Assembly: GCA_039619475.1 (NCBI GenBank)
Contig: CM077116.1
Span: 386,160,760-386,224,759, forward strand
Reading direction: 5' to 3'
From: Icerya purchasi
Lineage: Eukaryota; Arthropoda; Insecta; Hemiptera; Monophlebidae
Length of the DNA stretch: 64,000 nt
Part shown: positions 37,301 to 51,400 of the stretch, piece by piece
Layout: each line of letters starts with the position of its first letter
Position numbering within the stretch: the stretch's first letter is position 1
The notes under the pieces: model-generated
Databases searched by the model: none
Seen by the model: the letters and a program-made list of their open reading frames with translations, nothing else
What the model was told of the DNA's origin: nothing
Position numbers and translations under genes: made by a program

Positions 37301-40300
37301 ATTTGTGACTCTAGCTGCCCGGAAGCAGGGACTTAGAAAAGTTAAAGAATTTGTTACACTGGCGAGCCCGAACTGCTAAAGAAAAGTCAATTTGTAACAC
37401 GGGCACCCGAAATCAGGGACGCAATAGTCAATTTGTAATACTGGCGCATCCGAACTGAGGGACTCGAAGTGGACCCGGAAAAGAAAAATATTCAATTTCG
37501 ATAGAAGAAACACAGCGAAGGAAACAGCCAAGCTGCAACAACAGATAAGCTTTTAAAGTTTTATTGTCTCCCCGCGGCCTACTTCTTTAGGGTGTATTAT
37601 ACCTATTTTGTTTACGTATTTACGTTAAATTTTTTATGAAATGTTATTATCTGACATATAAATCGTTTTTGTTTTTTTTTTTGGTTCGTAGTGATTATCG
37701 TATTATTAATATTATTTGTCTGTAGATAAGCCCAATTACGTAATTTTATCTCGTGCATATACCCTGCCTGAAAAAATGGACGATAGGGATCTATCTAGAG
37801 TGGTGACAACTAGGGGAGATTATAGAAACCCCAAACCTGTCCTCGCCGATACGAGCGACGAAGAGAAGGGAGAGATAGAAGACCCGGACGGTTCAATAGC
37901 AGAAAGCTATGACCCACCCAGTCCGCAGGAAAGAGGATTTACTGATCCAGGTCCATCTTTCCTAGTAAAAAAAAAAACAACTGATACGGAAGAGAGTTTA
38001 CCCGACATGAGGGATATTTTAAAAATGTTCGAACATCAAAATAAAAAAATGTTCGAACATCTGGATAAAAAATCCGACGAAAATAAAAAAATGTTCGAAC
38101 ATCTGGATAAAAAATCCGACGAAAATAAAAAAATGTTCGAACATCTGGATAAGAAATCAGACAAATTAAGAGATGGGATGCAAAGGAGCATTCGAGAATT
38201 TAAAGAGGATTTAACGAGAGAGATTAATAAAATTGAAAAAAAATATGAAGTAGTAAGTAATAAAGTGGAACAAGTAGAGGAAAAAAACAGAAATTTAACC
38301 TCTTATGTCAAGGAGTTGGCTGTAAAGGTGAAGAGAGTAGAGGATGTGGAAAGCAGTTCAAATGAAAAAATAGGGGGTTTGTCGTCCGCCGTGGTACGAA
38401 TAGAAAAAAATTTAGAGGAAGAGAAAGAACGTTGGTCAGAGCTTGGCGAGAAAGTGGAGAATCTCGAAAATAAAATGAAATCGGTAGAACAAAATGAGCT
38501 AAATTTCGTGGGATATCGATTAACTACATCGGGAGTGTCTATGCAGTCGGAAAAGATAGCGAAAATAAAAAATTTTCCTCCTCCAAACAATCGAGATCAG
38601 GTCATGTCATTCCTCGGCATGTGCAATTTTTACCGTAAATTTATAAAGTCATATGCAGAGATTATCCAACCTATATCAGTATTAGTTAGTAATAAGGTCC
38701 CGTTTGTCTGGGACGAGGAACATGATCGAGCGTTTCAGCAATTCAAAGATGCGTTCGCTGAACACATTAAATTACAAACTCCTGATTATAAGAAAGAATT
38801 CATTGTATGTTCTGACGCGTCCGACCGAGCGGTTGGTGGCTCGCTATCGCAATTAGACGAGCAAGGTGATCCGCGGCCGATCATGTTCGTGAGTCGGCTG
38901 CTAACAGGTGCAGAGAGAAACTACTTTACAACTGAAAAAGAGTTGTTGGCCACTATTTTCTGCTTAAAAAAGTTTCGCATAATCATTGAGGGATATCCGA
39001 TAATAATGATGACTGACCATAAAAGTTTAAAGTTTTTAAAAGAATCTCGGTGGCAAAATGCACGCCTAACAAGGTGGTCTCTTTATCTACAAAACTTCGA
39101 TTTGAGACTGGAGTATGTTCCTGGGAAAGAAAACGTTGTCGCGGATATGCTAACACGAAATCTAGGTAATATTCCCGAGATAAACAGTGATGTTGCGTTA
39201 ATTGCCTTTTTCAACAAGTCTACTCAAAGTATAATTAAGGAATTGTTCCGTAATCTTGCAGAGGACCAGCGAGCAGATAAATCTTGGGGATGTGTTATAA
39301 AAAATATTGAATGTATAGAGAAATTGCGCAGATTTTATCGCATACATAAGGATTTATTATTTTTCCGCAGTAGAGTAAGTGAATTGTGGCGGATATGTAT
39401 ACCTAGTGCACATGTCGAGGAGCTGATCTGGTTTACACATACTAAATACGCGCACCCTGGACAGCTCCGTACTTATTTGCTGATCTCCCGTACATGTCAT
39501 TTTTTAAAGATGCGAAATACAATCAATAAAGTAATTAAACGTTGTGAATTATGCAAAAAAACAAAACCATATACGGCGAAATCCATCGGTCCTTTAACAA
39601 GCTACTCCCCGCAAGGTCCACTTGACATCGTTGCGGTTGATGTTTTTGGCCCGTTGCCCATTGTAAAAAGGATGAACCAAATATTTGTACTATATGACAC
39701 TTTTTCAAAATACGTTAAGTTCTACCCAATGAAGAGGCTAACGAGTGTAAATTTAATATCGAAGGTGAATCATTTTATCAGTACAGTAGGAAAAATGAAC
39801 ACTATCGTTTCGGACAACGCCACAGTATTTACTAGTCAGCGCTGGTACGCCTTTTTCGAGAGTAGGGACATCGAAGTGCGGCATATAGCCGCCTATTGCC
39901 CGAAAAACAATCCGGCCGAAAGGGTCAACTTTGAATTAGGTAAGTCAATCAGGTGTTTGTGTCATAAGCGTCACACCAACTGGCTGACACATCTCGCGGG
40001 AATCGAGGCATGTTTCAATAACATCCCGAGTACTATTACCGGATATATTCCGAGTGAGGTGATTTATAGAGAGAATCATTGTCATCTCATTAGCGAAGTA
40101 ATTGCGTTTCCGGAGGTGGAGGATAGACAAACTCATGAGAGTATCATAGAAACAATAAAAGCTCGATTAGAACGCCTCAATAATGCGCGCCGAAAAAAGC
40201 AGGTAGAAAAGAATAACATAAGGGAATATAACGTAGGAGATCATGTATATATAAAGAACCATGTCCTATCTAATAAGGCGAAAAAACGCATGAGAAAATT

Positions 40301-43300
40301 GGAGTTATTGTACATAGGGCCTTTTGAAATCATAGACCGTATGCATAACAACGCATATTACCTAAAAGATCTTACTCGCGAAAACAATTACGTAATACGC
40401 AATATCATCGATTTAAGACCCGCATAAAAAAAAAAAAAAAAGAAAATATATATATATAAAAGTGAAAATACTTCCCTCGTAAATAAATTTTCTAAACGAA
40501 TTTTTTATTTTTTTAGAATTTTCTTCCGTATAATTTTTTTGTTATTTGCCTTGTCCTGTTTGACAATACCAATTAAGGGAGCTCGCGGTTTCGCGGAGCT
40601 ATTTACGTATATCGCTATCGGGAACAATCGGCGTGCTCGTCAAAAAAATAAAGTCCTGTTAGAAAGGCGATCCTATTCATCTATAACATCTGGCGGCGCA
40701 GAACTAGGAAGTCATGATGTAAGGGTCTGGAGTTGGTTCGTTGGCATCCTTGCATTTATTTTATTTTTCTTTAGCGCGGCTGCGTAGGATTTGTAAATCC
40801 TTTAAAGGTAGTCCATGTCTTCTATAACATCTGGCGGCGTACTTGGAGGCGGCCACGGCGTATGTTTCCACGGAACCTATTATAGAGGTGCTCCATTTTG
40901 TAATAACATCTGGCCGCGACCGTGGTGCGTCTGGGTACGTGTGAATCAGTGCGACTCGGAAAGTCAAGTTTTTACACGTTTTCACAGAGTTTTTTCTTAA
41001 CATCCCTTTGTTGTGCTCTGGCGTCATAAAGTCGGTTTATTGTTCCGGGTGATAGTCGGTGTACGGGGGGTAGTTTCCGGGGTCGCGAGATCCTAGCATG
41101 ATTGGTATCTGTTGAGATCGTTTACAGGACAGATTTGGCAAACAGGGAAGTCATTATTTATATATTCGCTAGTATTATATTCACGCATTAATGCATGTAC
41201 AAGTTTGCACGGGAAGTTTTGTTTACTTGTTCCAGTTTATTTTCACTCTGTAAGTCTCGATTCTTCACGTTCAATTTAAGTTCTGCTCGCGAACATTTTA
41301 CAGAATAAAATTGTATTCACATCCATGTATGAGCAAAATTGATGCCGTTAATCATGGAGTTTGTTTATTTACATCGACTTAATCGAGGCAATGCGCATCC
41401 GATTGGTGAATGTGTACTCGACTTGTCGAATTTTCGTCCGTTAGACATTTATTAATCTTGAGAAATAATAAAAATAACAATTAAGAGAAGAGGTATGTAT
41501 CATCTGGGCATTTTGCTTCGGATAGCGGTCTTGCAGTTTTTTTTCCGAAAAAAAAAAAAAAAAAAAAAAAACTTGCTTTTCTTTCGTCATTATTGTCTAA
41601 ACATCTTTGAGTCAAAGTTACTCACGGGTCACCACTCTGGATCCTATTTCCCGAGTATAAGTGAGGTGTGGGTGAGAATTAATGGAATGTCGCCATATTA
41701 TTTTTAACACCTCGGCACTGTAAATCGTTCACTATATGCGGCGTAGGGAATTGTAAATTTTCGTTACGTTACGGTAAACATTTATAGTTAGTTTGTTTAT
41801 ATTTATTTTGGTGATTGCGGTCAATATTATGTATAGGTGAATTGTTTTGTTGAACCTCCGATGTCGCAGGCAGATCGGCGGGTAGCGGAACGTGTTAATG
41901 ACGTCTTAATATAATGTATAATTTTTCAGGAATTTTCTTGTTGTGTTATTGTGCGAGTGTGAGTGCCCACGACTAGAAATGCAATTTTGCTAATTATTCA
42001 GACATTTTTTTTTGTTTTGTTTGTCTTGTTTTGTTGGTTTTTAATTTAATTTCCGGTGGCATGCGCCGTGGGAAGGCATGCTAGGTAATGGTAGGAAGTT
42101 GGTTTTCATCTGATATGTAGGGGTGTCTGTCTGGGATAAGCCAATTGGGGGGTCCCATGTGTCGGACGTGGCCGCGCACCACCTCTACAATTATATACAG
42201 GGTGGCTCGGTTACACGTTCGTGCATGTTTGGTCAGGGGTGTCGAAAGGGGGGCTCTCATTTTCTCTTGTGGTAGGCCAATGGGGGTGTTTCCGCACTTC
42301 GCATGGTATCCGAGTGCACCATTTTGGGCCGTGGTGGCATAGTATTTTTTAGGAATTGATTTTCGGTGGCTCGGGTACATGCAAGGCTTGTGATCTTTCT
42401 GTTGTCTTGATGATGGTTATTTTGAAATTTCACCTTACACTTCAGTTTATTGAATATGGTCTTAGTACTTCGTTTTGATAATATGACTTGAGGTCATTAT
42501 TAGCCCTATTCAAGCATCGTTTGTTATTAATAGATTTTGTTGGAGTTTCGTCCACCGTTGTAGTCATGGGTGATAATAATCTTTTTGATATTTTCTGAAT
42601 TAATGTTGTTAGTAGATATTCGTTTGGTCCCTGTGAGGACATGCATAGCTCTAGTCGTGTGGAGATTCTGATTTTTTCCGCAATTTTATTTATTTATTTG
42701 TTTGTATTTGTTTAGTCGTTCCAATGCCGTTGTGCGGTATGCGTGTGGTATGTTTGAGGAATGGGTGAATCTGAACGGTAGCGTTATGTTTAGAGCTCTG
42801 TGGTTCAACACTGGATGCTCCGAATCCGTAAATTCTTTCACACCTTGGTCTTCATCCAAAAACTTCCGTTTTGGATGGAAATTGGGGTGGGGCAGTGATA
42901 CGGATTCGGTACTTGCAGCGCTATCTTTTAACGATGTCCGAGTTAGAAAATATTCTTTGAAATATCATTAATTCACGATCTCTCGGACATCGTTCTTTTT
43001 AGCCGTCGCTTTGCCTTGTCAAGTATGCTTACTCGGCCAAAACCGAAAATCCCGTGCCTGTTCGTTCGATCAGTTGCACCGGGATGATACTGCACTAGTG
43101 TCTGTGTAGTGGTTGTGGTCGAGGGCTAAGGCAGTGACATGTGCTTGCGGCGAAAGCGCGCATCCGAACAGTGTGGCGAATGACATTGAGCGAGCGGAGA
43201 TTTTTAATGTATCCCGCCAAAAGTCAGGCAGGGCAGTAAGTGCGGTGATCGATGCAGAAGTATTCTTCTAGAAACTTCTGCGTAGCCTTTATCGCCGTAG

Positions 43301-46300
43301 CACGGAACACATTGTTCGTTCGCTTATATTTCTGGTCGCCGTAGTCGTAATTGATAGTTACCACGTTTTTTGTTTTTTGTTCGTTCATCTAGTCGATCGA
43401 TACCGTTTTTTCGCGCGTTACGAAGAGCGCCATGCGGTAAAGTTAACCTTTTTTTTCGGATATCATTTATGTGCCGCGTAAAGAATTACACGTGTTTTAA
43501 AAGCCTAATGCTCGTTATTTTTTTTATCTTCATCTCCGTGTGACTGGCTTACGGAAGAGAAAGACATCGAAGGGAAAAGTCAGGATTTGTGACTCTAGCT
43601 GCCCGGAAGCAGGGACTTAGAAAAGTTAAAGAATTTGTTACACTGGCGAGCCCGAACTGCTAAAGAAAAGTCAATTTGTAACACGGGCACCCGAAATCAG
43701 GGACGCAATAGTCAATTTGTAATAATATATATATATATAAAATTTGAAATTATAATGCATCCTGAATTATGGGACTGTACTTACGAAGCATAACAAATAA
43801 TTGGTACATTGGTTGCAAAGACGAACCCGCACATTTTTATTAAAAAAACATAGTTTACAGTTAATTTGAAAACAGTACCAGATGACTACCACCGCTTTAA
43901 AATCGGAAAAGAAGAATTTAAATATTTAATAAAATGAGATCAGCATATCATAAAAGGGGCAGTCAAACTAATAAAATGGATATAGTACACCGGCTGACAA
44001 GAATATATGGAAAAAAACCGCTTCGACACAACTACACGATAGTTTTTAGAGATGGGTCATGCGGCGCAATGTCTTGTTAAATAAAAAAAGACTAATGGAA
44101 AAATTACAAATTAAAGGAAAATGATTCTAAAAAAAATATTCCGACAGATTAACGAAAATAACAATTATAGGAAAGGTCATACTAATATTATTGGAAAAAT
44201 AACCGACAAAATCAAGTCGAAAAAAATTTCTATTTACAATGGCGTAATGTGTGAATGAATAAAACCGAACTGACTAAAAAAATATTTCCACATTTACAAA
44301 AAAAATAAAAAAGTAGAGGAAAACCAACGGAACCGGTTTAAAAAAACCACACAGGGTATAACAGCAATGAAAATAACAACTGAAGATTCCCAAAAATGTG
44401 ACACAATTAAAAAGAAACTATCGGGAGAAAAGGAATTCACTGAAAACCCCAAAATACGAAAAGACACAATAAAGGCCGCGAAAAGGGGGGAAAACAATGG
44501 GTGTATGAATTTTTTAATGGCGGAAGTTTAAGTCAAAAGCAGAAAAAATAACTGCAATTGCGTGATCCATAATCAAGAAGTAAATAAAAAATATTATTAT
44601 TTTTATTATTATTATTCGTATGTCTACAAGTACCAAAAACGGAGGGGAGGGGGACGAAACAGCGAACAAATTACTATTACTTAAACAAAATAACCAATAA
44701 CTGAAAAACGCATAAATCCGTAATCACGTATGAATTCTCGTGTTTGCACCGTCACCAACTATATATATTCATATACATGTTATACTGTAACGTCAAGATT
44801 TTGTAGCCACTCCGTTGCTAGGCCCATCAATTTAGTAATCTCTTCTCAGACACCCTCCAGAACTCGCCTCCGACATTCCTTCAGGATATGATCCATTGTT
44901 TGTTCCATATATATTTGATTCAGATATAAGTAGGACCCAATTATATTCAAAAATACGATTTCTTTCCATGTATTTTTCTTGACTCTTCCAATATTGTAAT
45001 ATTTTCAATTAGTGTTCCGCAGACATTTTCTGTGTTAAATTTATGAAAAAAAGTTCCCCTAAATCAATCGCTATTCGTGCAGCTACAGAAATAACGTCGA
45101 CAAATGAATGAACGAAATATCTCTTTCTATCGGCAAGATGGCGCATATGTTTATCAGTAGAATTGAAATGAAATTATCGTCAGGCATAGCTACGAAATAA
45201 ATCTTCTCAGCTAAAAGATAATAAAAGTAGATAAAAATTGAAAACATTTTTAAGTTTACTAAAATCGGATTTTTCACTGCTACCAAAGTTGATTTGCATT
45301 AAGAAGTTTATAAAAAAACAAAAACAAAAGGTTATGTAATATACAAAAATCAGCGTGGAACCACCGTTTATAAAATATCTTAAATGATGTATAGATAACT
45401 TAACTGTCTATAAGATTCACAAAGATCTTACATCCGTTTGAACTATCTGTTTTGTAACTGTCCAAGTGCTAGGGGCTTCTTTCATTCTGCTTCTGTTAGA
45501 CTGCTGCGTAACCTTTACAACCTCGAAAGGATTAACTAAAATTGATTCGGTAATACCGGAACCTAAGCCAGCCAAAGAAAATGTCTAATAACACGGAAAA
45601 AAACATAAATTTAATAATAATTTCAAGGTGTAATATTTATTTACAACGTTTTAGGCGCATTTTAGTAATGAATTATTAAGTAATTACTTTCTAATAATGG
45701 GAAATTTTAAATTTATTTTCAAAATTCCAATTACACATTTTAATAAGTGTCTAAGAACGTTTACTGAATATTTTCAAAAAAAATTTTCCCTTTATTTGTA
45801 ACATATACATTTTTTCTGATACGCGTAATAACAAAAACCGATTTTTAGTTCATTCTGTATAATAACCTTTTAATTCTAAAGAAGGATATAACAACAACAG
45901 AAAACCCTAAGTAAATTGAAAAAAAAATAAAAACGCTTTTATGCATTCTTGTAAAATTCGTAAAATGTAATACGAAAAACTTCATGAAAACTGTTTTTAT
46001 TTTACATGTATTTTAAACTCATTTACTTTATAACTTTCTTAATGCGATATAATATTTAATAGAATATTATAAAACATACTGAACTATTGGAAATTCCAAA
46101 AATTACACATGTTTATATATATACATATATATGTGTAGATACTTATAAATACCAGATAAAGAAGCATTGAATAAACATGGTAAATTATTAAAAAACGAAT
46201 TGCCAATAATCTTAAATATTTTAAGTTTTCTTTTTGTTTTTTGTTATTACAAGTAATAAAATACAAAAAAAATATCGCTAAAAGTTAAAAGAAAATACAT

Positions 46301-48404
46301 ATACTCTGGCTTTATATAAAAAAGAAATCACTAAAAGTTTCAAAAACATTAATCCATTTTTAATTTTAAACTATTAAAACTAAGTCACTCGTGATGGATG
46401 ACAAATGGTATTAAGACCAAATTACTACAGAAAGATACTATGAACTATTAATATGTGGAAATCTAAAATAGATTAATAGCAATTTTTTTGTCGAAACTTA
46501 CAATAATATATAATTCTTATCGCGCCAATTATTTTTTTACTGTGAAAATAAATTTAGTAATTTTCAAAAAAATAAATATCGTATAAATGGTAATTTCTTG
46601 TCCGTTATTTTTTTTGCATAAATACGAATCTTCAGCTGACTAACGCATTCTTTATCAAACAATAAAGTCTACATACAGCTAGTCTCGTGCAAGAATTAGA
46701 ATTTATGTAGGAAAAAGTCAGAAAGAGCAAAAACCAGCAACAAGAGAGAAGATAGAAATATTGATAGTAATAAGCAGGATTTCTTTTTATAAAAATGAAT
46801 AAAATCCGAAAGTAGATAATGGTTTAATTAAAACAGCTATATTTTCCATAATTCTATATTCACTGTTGAACTGAGACTATGATTTACTATTACCTTTCTT
46901 CTTAATTAATTTCTTACTTTTACTCTAACTGCTTTTTTATATGCGACATCAGAAACGATTTTTTCGAGTGATCCGCTTTTCTATTTAAACGATTTTTTTT
47001 CTACTCTAACTTATCACGTTATTTGTCTTCCTCTCACGCACTACACCTTATTCTTCTTTTCTTTACCAACCATTTATTTTTAATAGATCAGTTCAACCCT
47101 CTTGTACATCTTCTATTAATAATTAAATTTTAATCTATTAAAAACTGGCAACAAATTAAAATTTTTGAACAGTACGTCCAAGAGAGAAAAGAAAGATTTT
47201 GAATTATACATCTTAGAGCGACCTCAAAACTTTTATCTTCTGTAATATAATCCTCTGTTGCCAAATTCCGACTCTCTCTTTAATTTTCACTGAAACAAGT
47301 GCAAATTTAATTAATGTTTTCATTATTGGATACAATAACCATTAGCTTTTATTAGCAAAGTAATTAAGACAGGTAAAAAATTTAAGTATGAATTTCCCAG
47401 CAAACAATATCCATGTTAAGTGTTCCTATTAAAGTAATAATAAATAAAAACTCTAAAGTAAAGGAAGATATATATATATATATAACTCGGCCATTTTGGC
47501 CTCGCAAGGGGCTGTGCCCCTTGACCCCTCTTGCTTTCATTTCAGTCTCTTTCTCTGCTATGCTTTGTATAAAATGATCAAAAATTACAACGTAATTTTT
47601 ACTGGCATCAACACTAAAAAAATAACATAATCACAAAAATCCTATCCTAACATTTAACTTTTATTATATAAAATTAAGATATTTTTTCGTTACATATTTT
47701 GTTACATAAAATTGTGACATTTTTTAAATAACAATAACAAAAATCCTATAAAATATAACAAACGTTACATAAAATTGGGACATTTTTTCTAATGGGGGGT
47801 AGCCTAAGAATTACGTTGTAATTAATATATAATTTCCAAACACACGCAAAACCAGTTGATACATCATGTAAAAATGGATTATGACGTTCAAGATTATGTT
47901 TTTGTAATTTTAATACAATAAATGCTTAAATGTATTAATATAATCATTCATCACAGTGACTTGTATATAAAAAAAAAAGCAAAACAAAAAAAAAACAGGT
48001 AAAACATATTCTTCTATATATGATGATAGTCTGTCGCCCAATAATGTTGCTTGACTTAACAGATCCGCCACGAGAAGCCATCGACAGCGCAAATGGTGAG
48101 TGGCACTACTTCTGTCACCCTACCCGTGTATGAGTAAATGTTTATCCACTCCGGTAACCTACTATATGCCGCGTTAGGACCCATATGATGACGGGAGTAA
48201 TTGGAAAATACAATTAAATTTTAAACTTAAAATGATGTAGTTCAAATCGTTTTGATAAGGATTTTAAATGTTTTAATTCAATTATAGTTCTAATATTTAT
48301 ATAAATAAAATGTGTAGGTGCCTTTTATTTACTAAAACCTGAACAAAACTCTTAAGCTTGATGAAATCCTATAAATTAAACAATGTAAAAATATGAATAC
48401 ATAT

Positions 48405-48439
<35 letters not shown>

Positions 48440-51400
48440 AAATCTTCATATTATCTGTTAACCTTCATATTATCTGTTAACCTTCATATTATCTTATTAT
48501 CGTATTCAAAATTTTTTTAAAATAAACATTACGTAATGTGTTAAAACGAACAATATAATAATATAAAAGTAATATAATCCACTTAATACATTACAATCAA
48601 CTTTATTGTACAGCTATAAAAATAATACTAATAATAAAAAATAAGATCACGATACACCATTTTCAATCTAGTCCTAGTCGTAAACTTCCTCCAACCATTT
48701 CCATTCCTTTCTATTTTGGGTATTCCTTATCCAGTCCTAGCTACTTTTGTTGCATCGGCATTCCATCTTGACGTAAGTCTTTCTCGTTTCCTCCATTTCT
48801 CTATTGGCTATCTGTTATCTCGCCGTTACGTTATCTAACCCAACTCAATTTTATTCCGGCCATTTGTTTCAGCGAATCGATTGGCCCGGTTTGTACACGT
48901 ATTCGGTATAATCCCTATTTGGGCAGACTGTCTTACATTAAGCATAATCCTTTCCGGTGTTGTCTGAATTTTTCTTACCCGCTTTATTTTTTTTTTCTTT
49001 CGTAAACGGTCTTGTTTATGAACGATATGTGAGGATTAGTAATACACTGATTATATACTTCGCCCCTTTCAGGTTCGTTGGAACTTATTTAATGCGGAAA
49101 ACACCGCCTCATTTTCCAAAAGCGCTACCTACGACAATGATATTTTTCTTGCTACTTCAGTTTTCGTTACGATCTGTTTTTCGTCACAGTTTTTACACTT
49201 AAACATATTCATATAATTAACTGCCAGTTCTCTGTTTCCTTCTTATTTATCGTTATTCGTGTATTTACTTCGATGTTTTGTCGTTATTTTCATTTTATGT
49301 AAGTTTATTTTTAATCCTTTAACATTAGAATATAAATTCAATTCCGTTATCTTCGTCTAAACTTTCTGCGTACTTGTGTTCATCAGTACTATACCATTCG
49401 CAAATATGAGATGATTCTGTTGTTTCTCAGTTTAAATTCCTAAAAAAACCGTTTCCAGTGCTGAAAAAAATAGTTTCGATGATATGATATCACCTTGTCT
49501 AACTGCTGTTTTTAAGAAATTTTTTACAGTTTTGTTCTAATACAAATTTATCCGCACCATAGTTGAACTATACACATTCTTAATAACACCGATATATTTA
49601 TCGTTTACTCCGTTTCTTTTTAATGAATTTAATACTGCTCAAATCTCTGTTAAATCGAATAGCTTTTCATAACCTATAACAACCATGTATAATTTCATGT
49701 TGTGTTCTCGGTATTTTGATATCACTAATCTTACTGTTAATAGTGCTAAATTCGGCCCTAAACCCAACCTGTTCTCTCGGTTGATTTATGTAGATTTGCT
49801 GCGACAGTCTGTTTCAAATGATACATTTGGAAAATTGGTCTGCAGTTGTTTAAATTCTGTGTACCTCATTTTTTATATATGAGTACTACTTTTCTTCCAT
49901 CTATGCTACTGAGATCATATACTTTTTTACAAACATCGATTGAATAATTCACGTATTGCATTTGTGGGTATACTTCCTTCTTGTTTAATCATTTCAAACA
50001 TGATCCTATCTGATACCGATGCTTTAAAGTTCTTTAATGCTCGAAGTGCGTTTTTAATTTCATCAATAGTTACTTGTGAAAAATTTTAAGCGTTTTTGTC
50101 GGTATTTTCTATATAATTACTTATCACTATGTTCGGCAATACTTTCGCATTTACACGTTCGCGAAATAGCCAATCTTCCACTTTTTATACTGTATCTGTC
50201 TATTGTAGTCTCTTCAAATGCGTTCTTTATTTTAGTATTTTTTTGCTCCGGCATGATAGTGATTTTTTAACCGACTTCAAAAAAGAAGGAGGTATTCAAT
50301 TCGACTGTATTTTTTTTTTTTTTTTTTTTATGTATGTTACCACAGAACTTTCTTCTAGATGAACCGATTTTGATGATTCTTCTTTTTGAATACTTTCATG
50401 CCTTTATTTTCTTCAGTGATTTTTCTTATTAAAGTTATCTGTCATTTTTTTCCTTATCCTTTTATCCTACACCAAGTGTTCCCTATTGTTTTCTTATTTC
50501 TTAGCGCTGTTTTTAGTGGTTCATTTTTGCATTCATTATGAATTTAGCTTTTTCCTCGATTGTTATTGCTTTTGTAGACATGTCCGCTAGTGCTCTTTGT
50601 AAGTTATTGTTTTTTATTTATTTTTTTTATTTTTTTTCTGTATTAATTTATCCCCGTCCATATTCGTTATTTTGTGTTTTTTCATTCTATATTAAATTAA
50701 TTTTTAGCCTCTACCCGCACTTTAAAAAACAGTATTTAACACCGTGACATCTCCCATTATATCCATTATATGCAAATTGTTTGATATAATATAACCTATT
50801 TTATTTTTAATATTTAAAATTTGCGTTTCCGAGCCCACTTCTGCTTTTTCTTCTTCTTCAAAAAAGTGTTCGTGGTTTACACTTTGTTCGTTTCCCAAGA
50901 AAGTTGCTTAAGGTTTCTTCCCGTTCAGACATACATAAAACAATGATTGCCAAAAATTAATTAAGAATACTGATCATCTAAAAATTGGGATTATTTCATC
51001 AATTCAAAATTATGTGATGAATTATAGATAATTTTTAGGATATCGTAAATGTTAACGTTGAAGATTTTATCTAAGTAACATCATCACAGTTAATAACAGT
51101 CAATTTATTGGCGAACAGTAAGTTATATCCTATAATTTCCCTTGCATGTTACCTTCACATATCATTTTTTAATGCTTAATTTTACCTCTTCGATATTTCA
51201 AAAGCTTACTGCAATTACTCTTCTTGTTAAGATGAAATAATTACACACAAATTTTCATGAAACTCATAAAAACAGGTTTATGTGACAAAATACAAAACAC
51301 TGATATGTGACATGTGTGGCAGTTTTCTACAAAAAGACGGAGTTTGTTTGCTGAAAAACACAGGCTAGAGGAAAATGGGAAAAAGATATGAGAAGAATAA

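Larger units (their letters stand above)
36612..43724 (+). mobile_element. Ty3/gypsy-type LTR retrotransposon, internally deleted
   Basis: 7113 bp: two 829-bp LTRs, a primer-binding site, one 903-codon frame, a long 3' non-coding region and a polypurine tract. Flanks are atat/atat, a plausible 4-bp duplication in AT sequence. It sits 5 bp beyond the Helitron terminus, inside SLC25A21's 13.9 kb intron and antisense to that gene. No envelope-like gene seen. Confidence 0.93.

Noticed and set aside
37716..40427. Possible retroviral envelope gene downstream of integrase
   Set aside because: 40428-42870 has no frame with signal peptide, cleavage site or membrane anchor; treated as an env-less Ty3/gypsy-type element.
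41495..41707. 70-codon plus-strand frame
   Set aside because: Read through a homopolymer A run in the LTR element's non-coding region; no domain.
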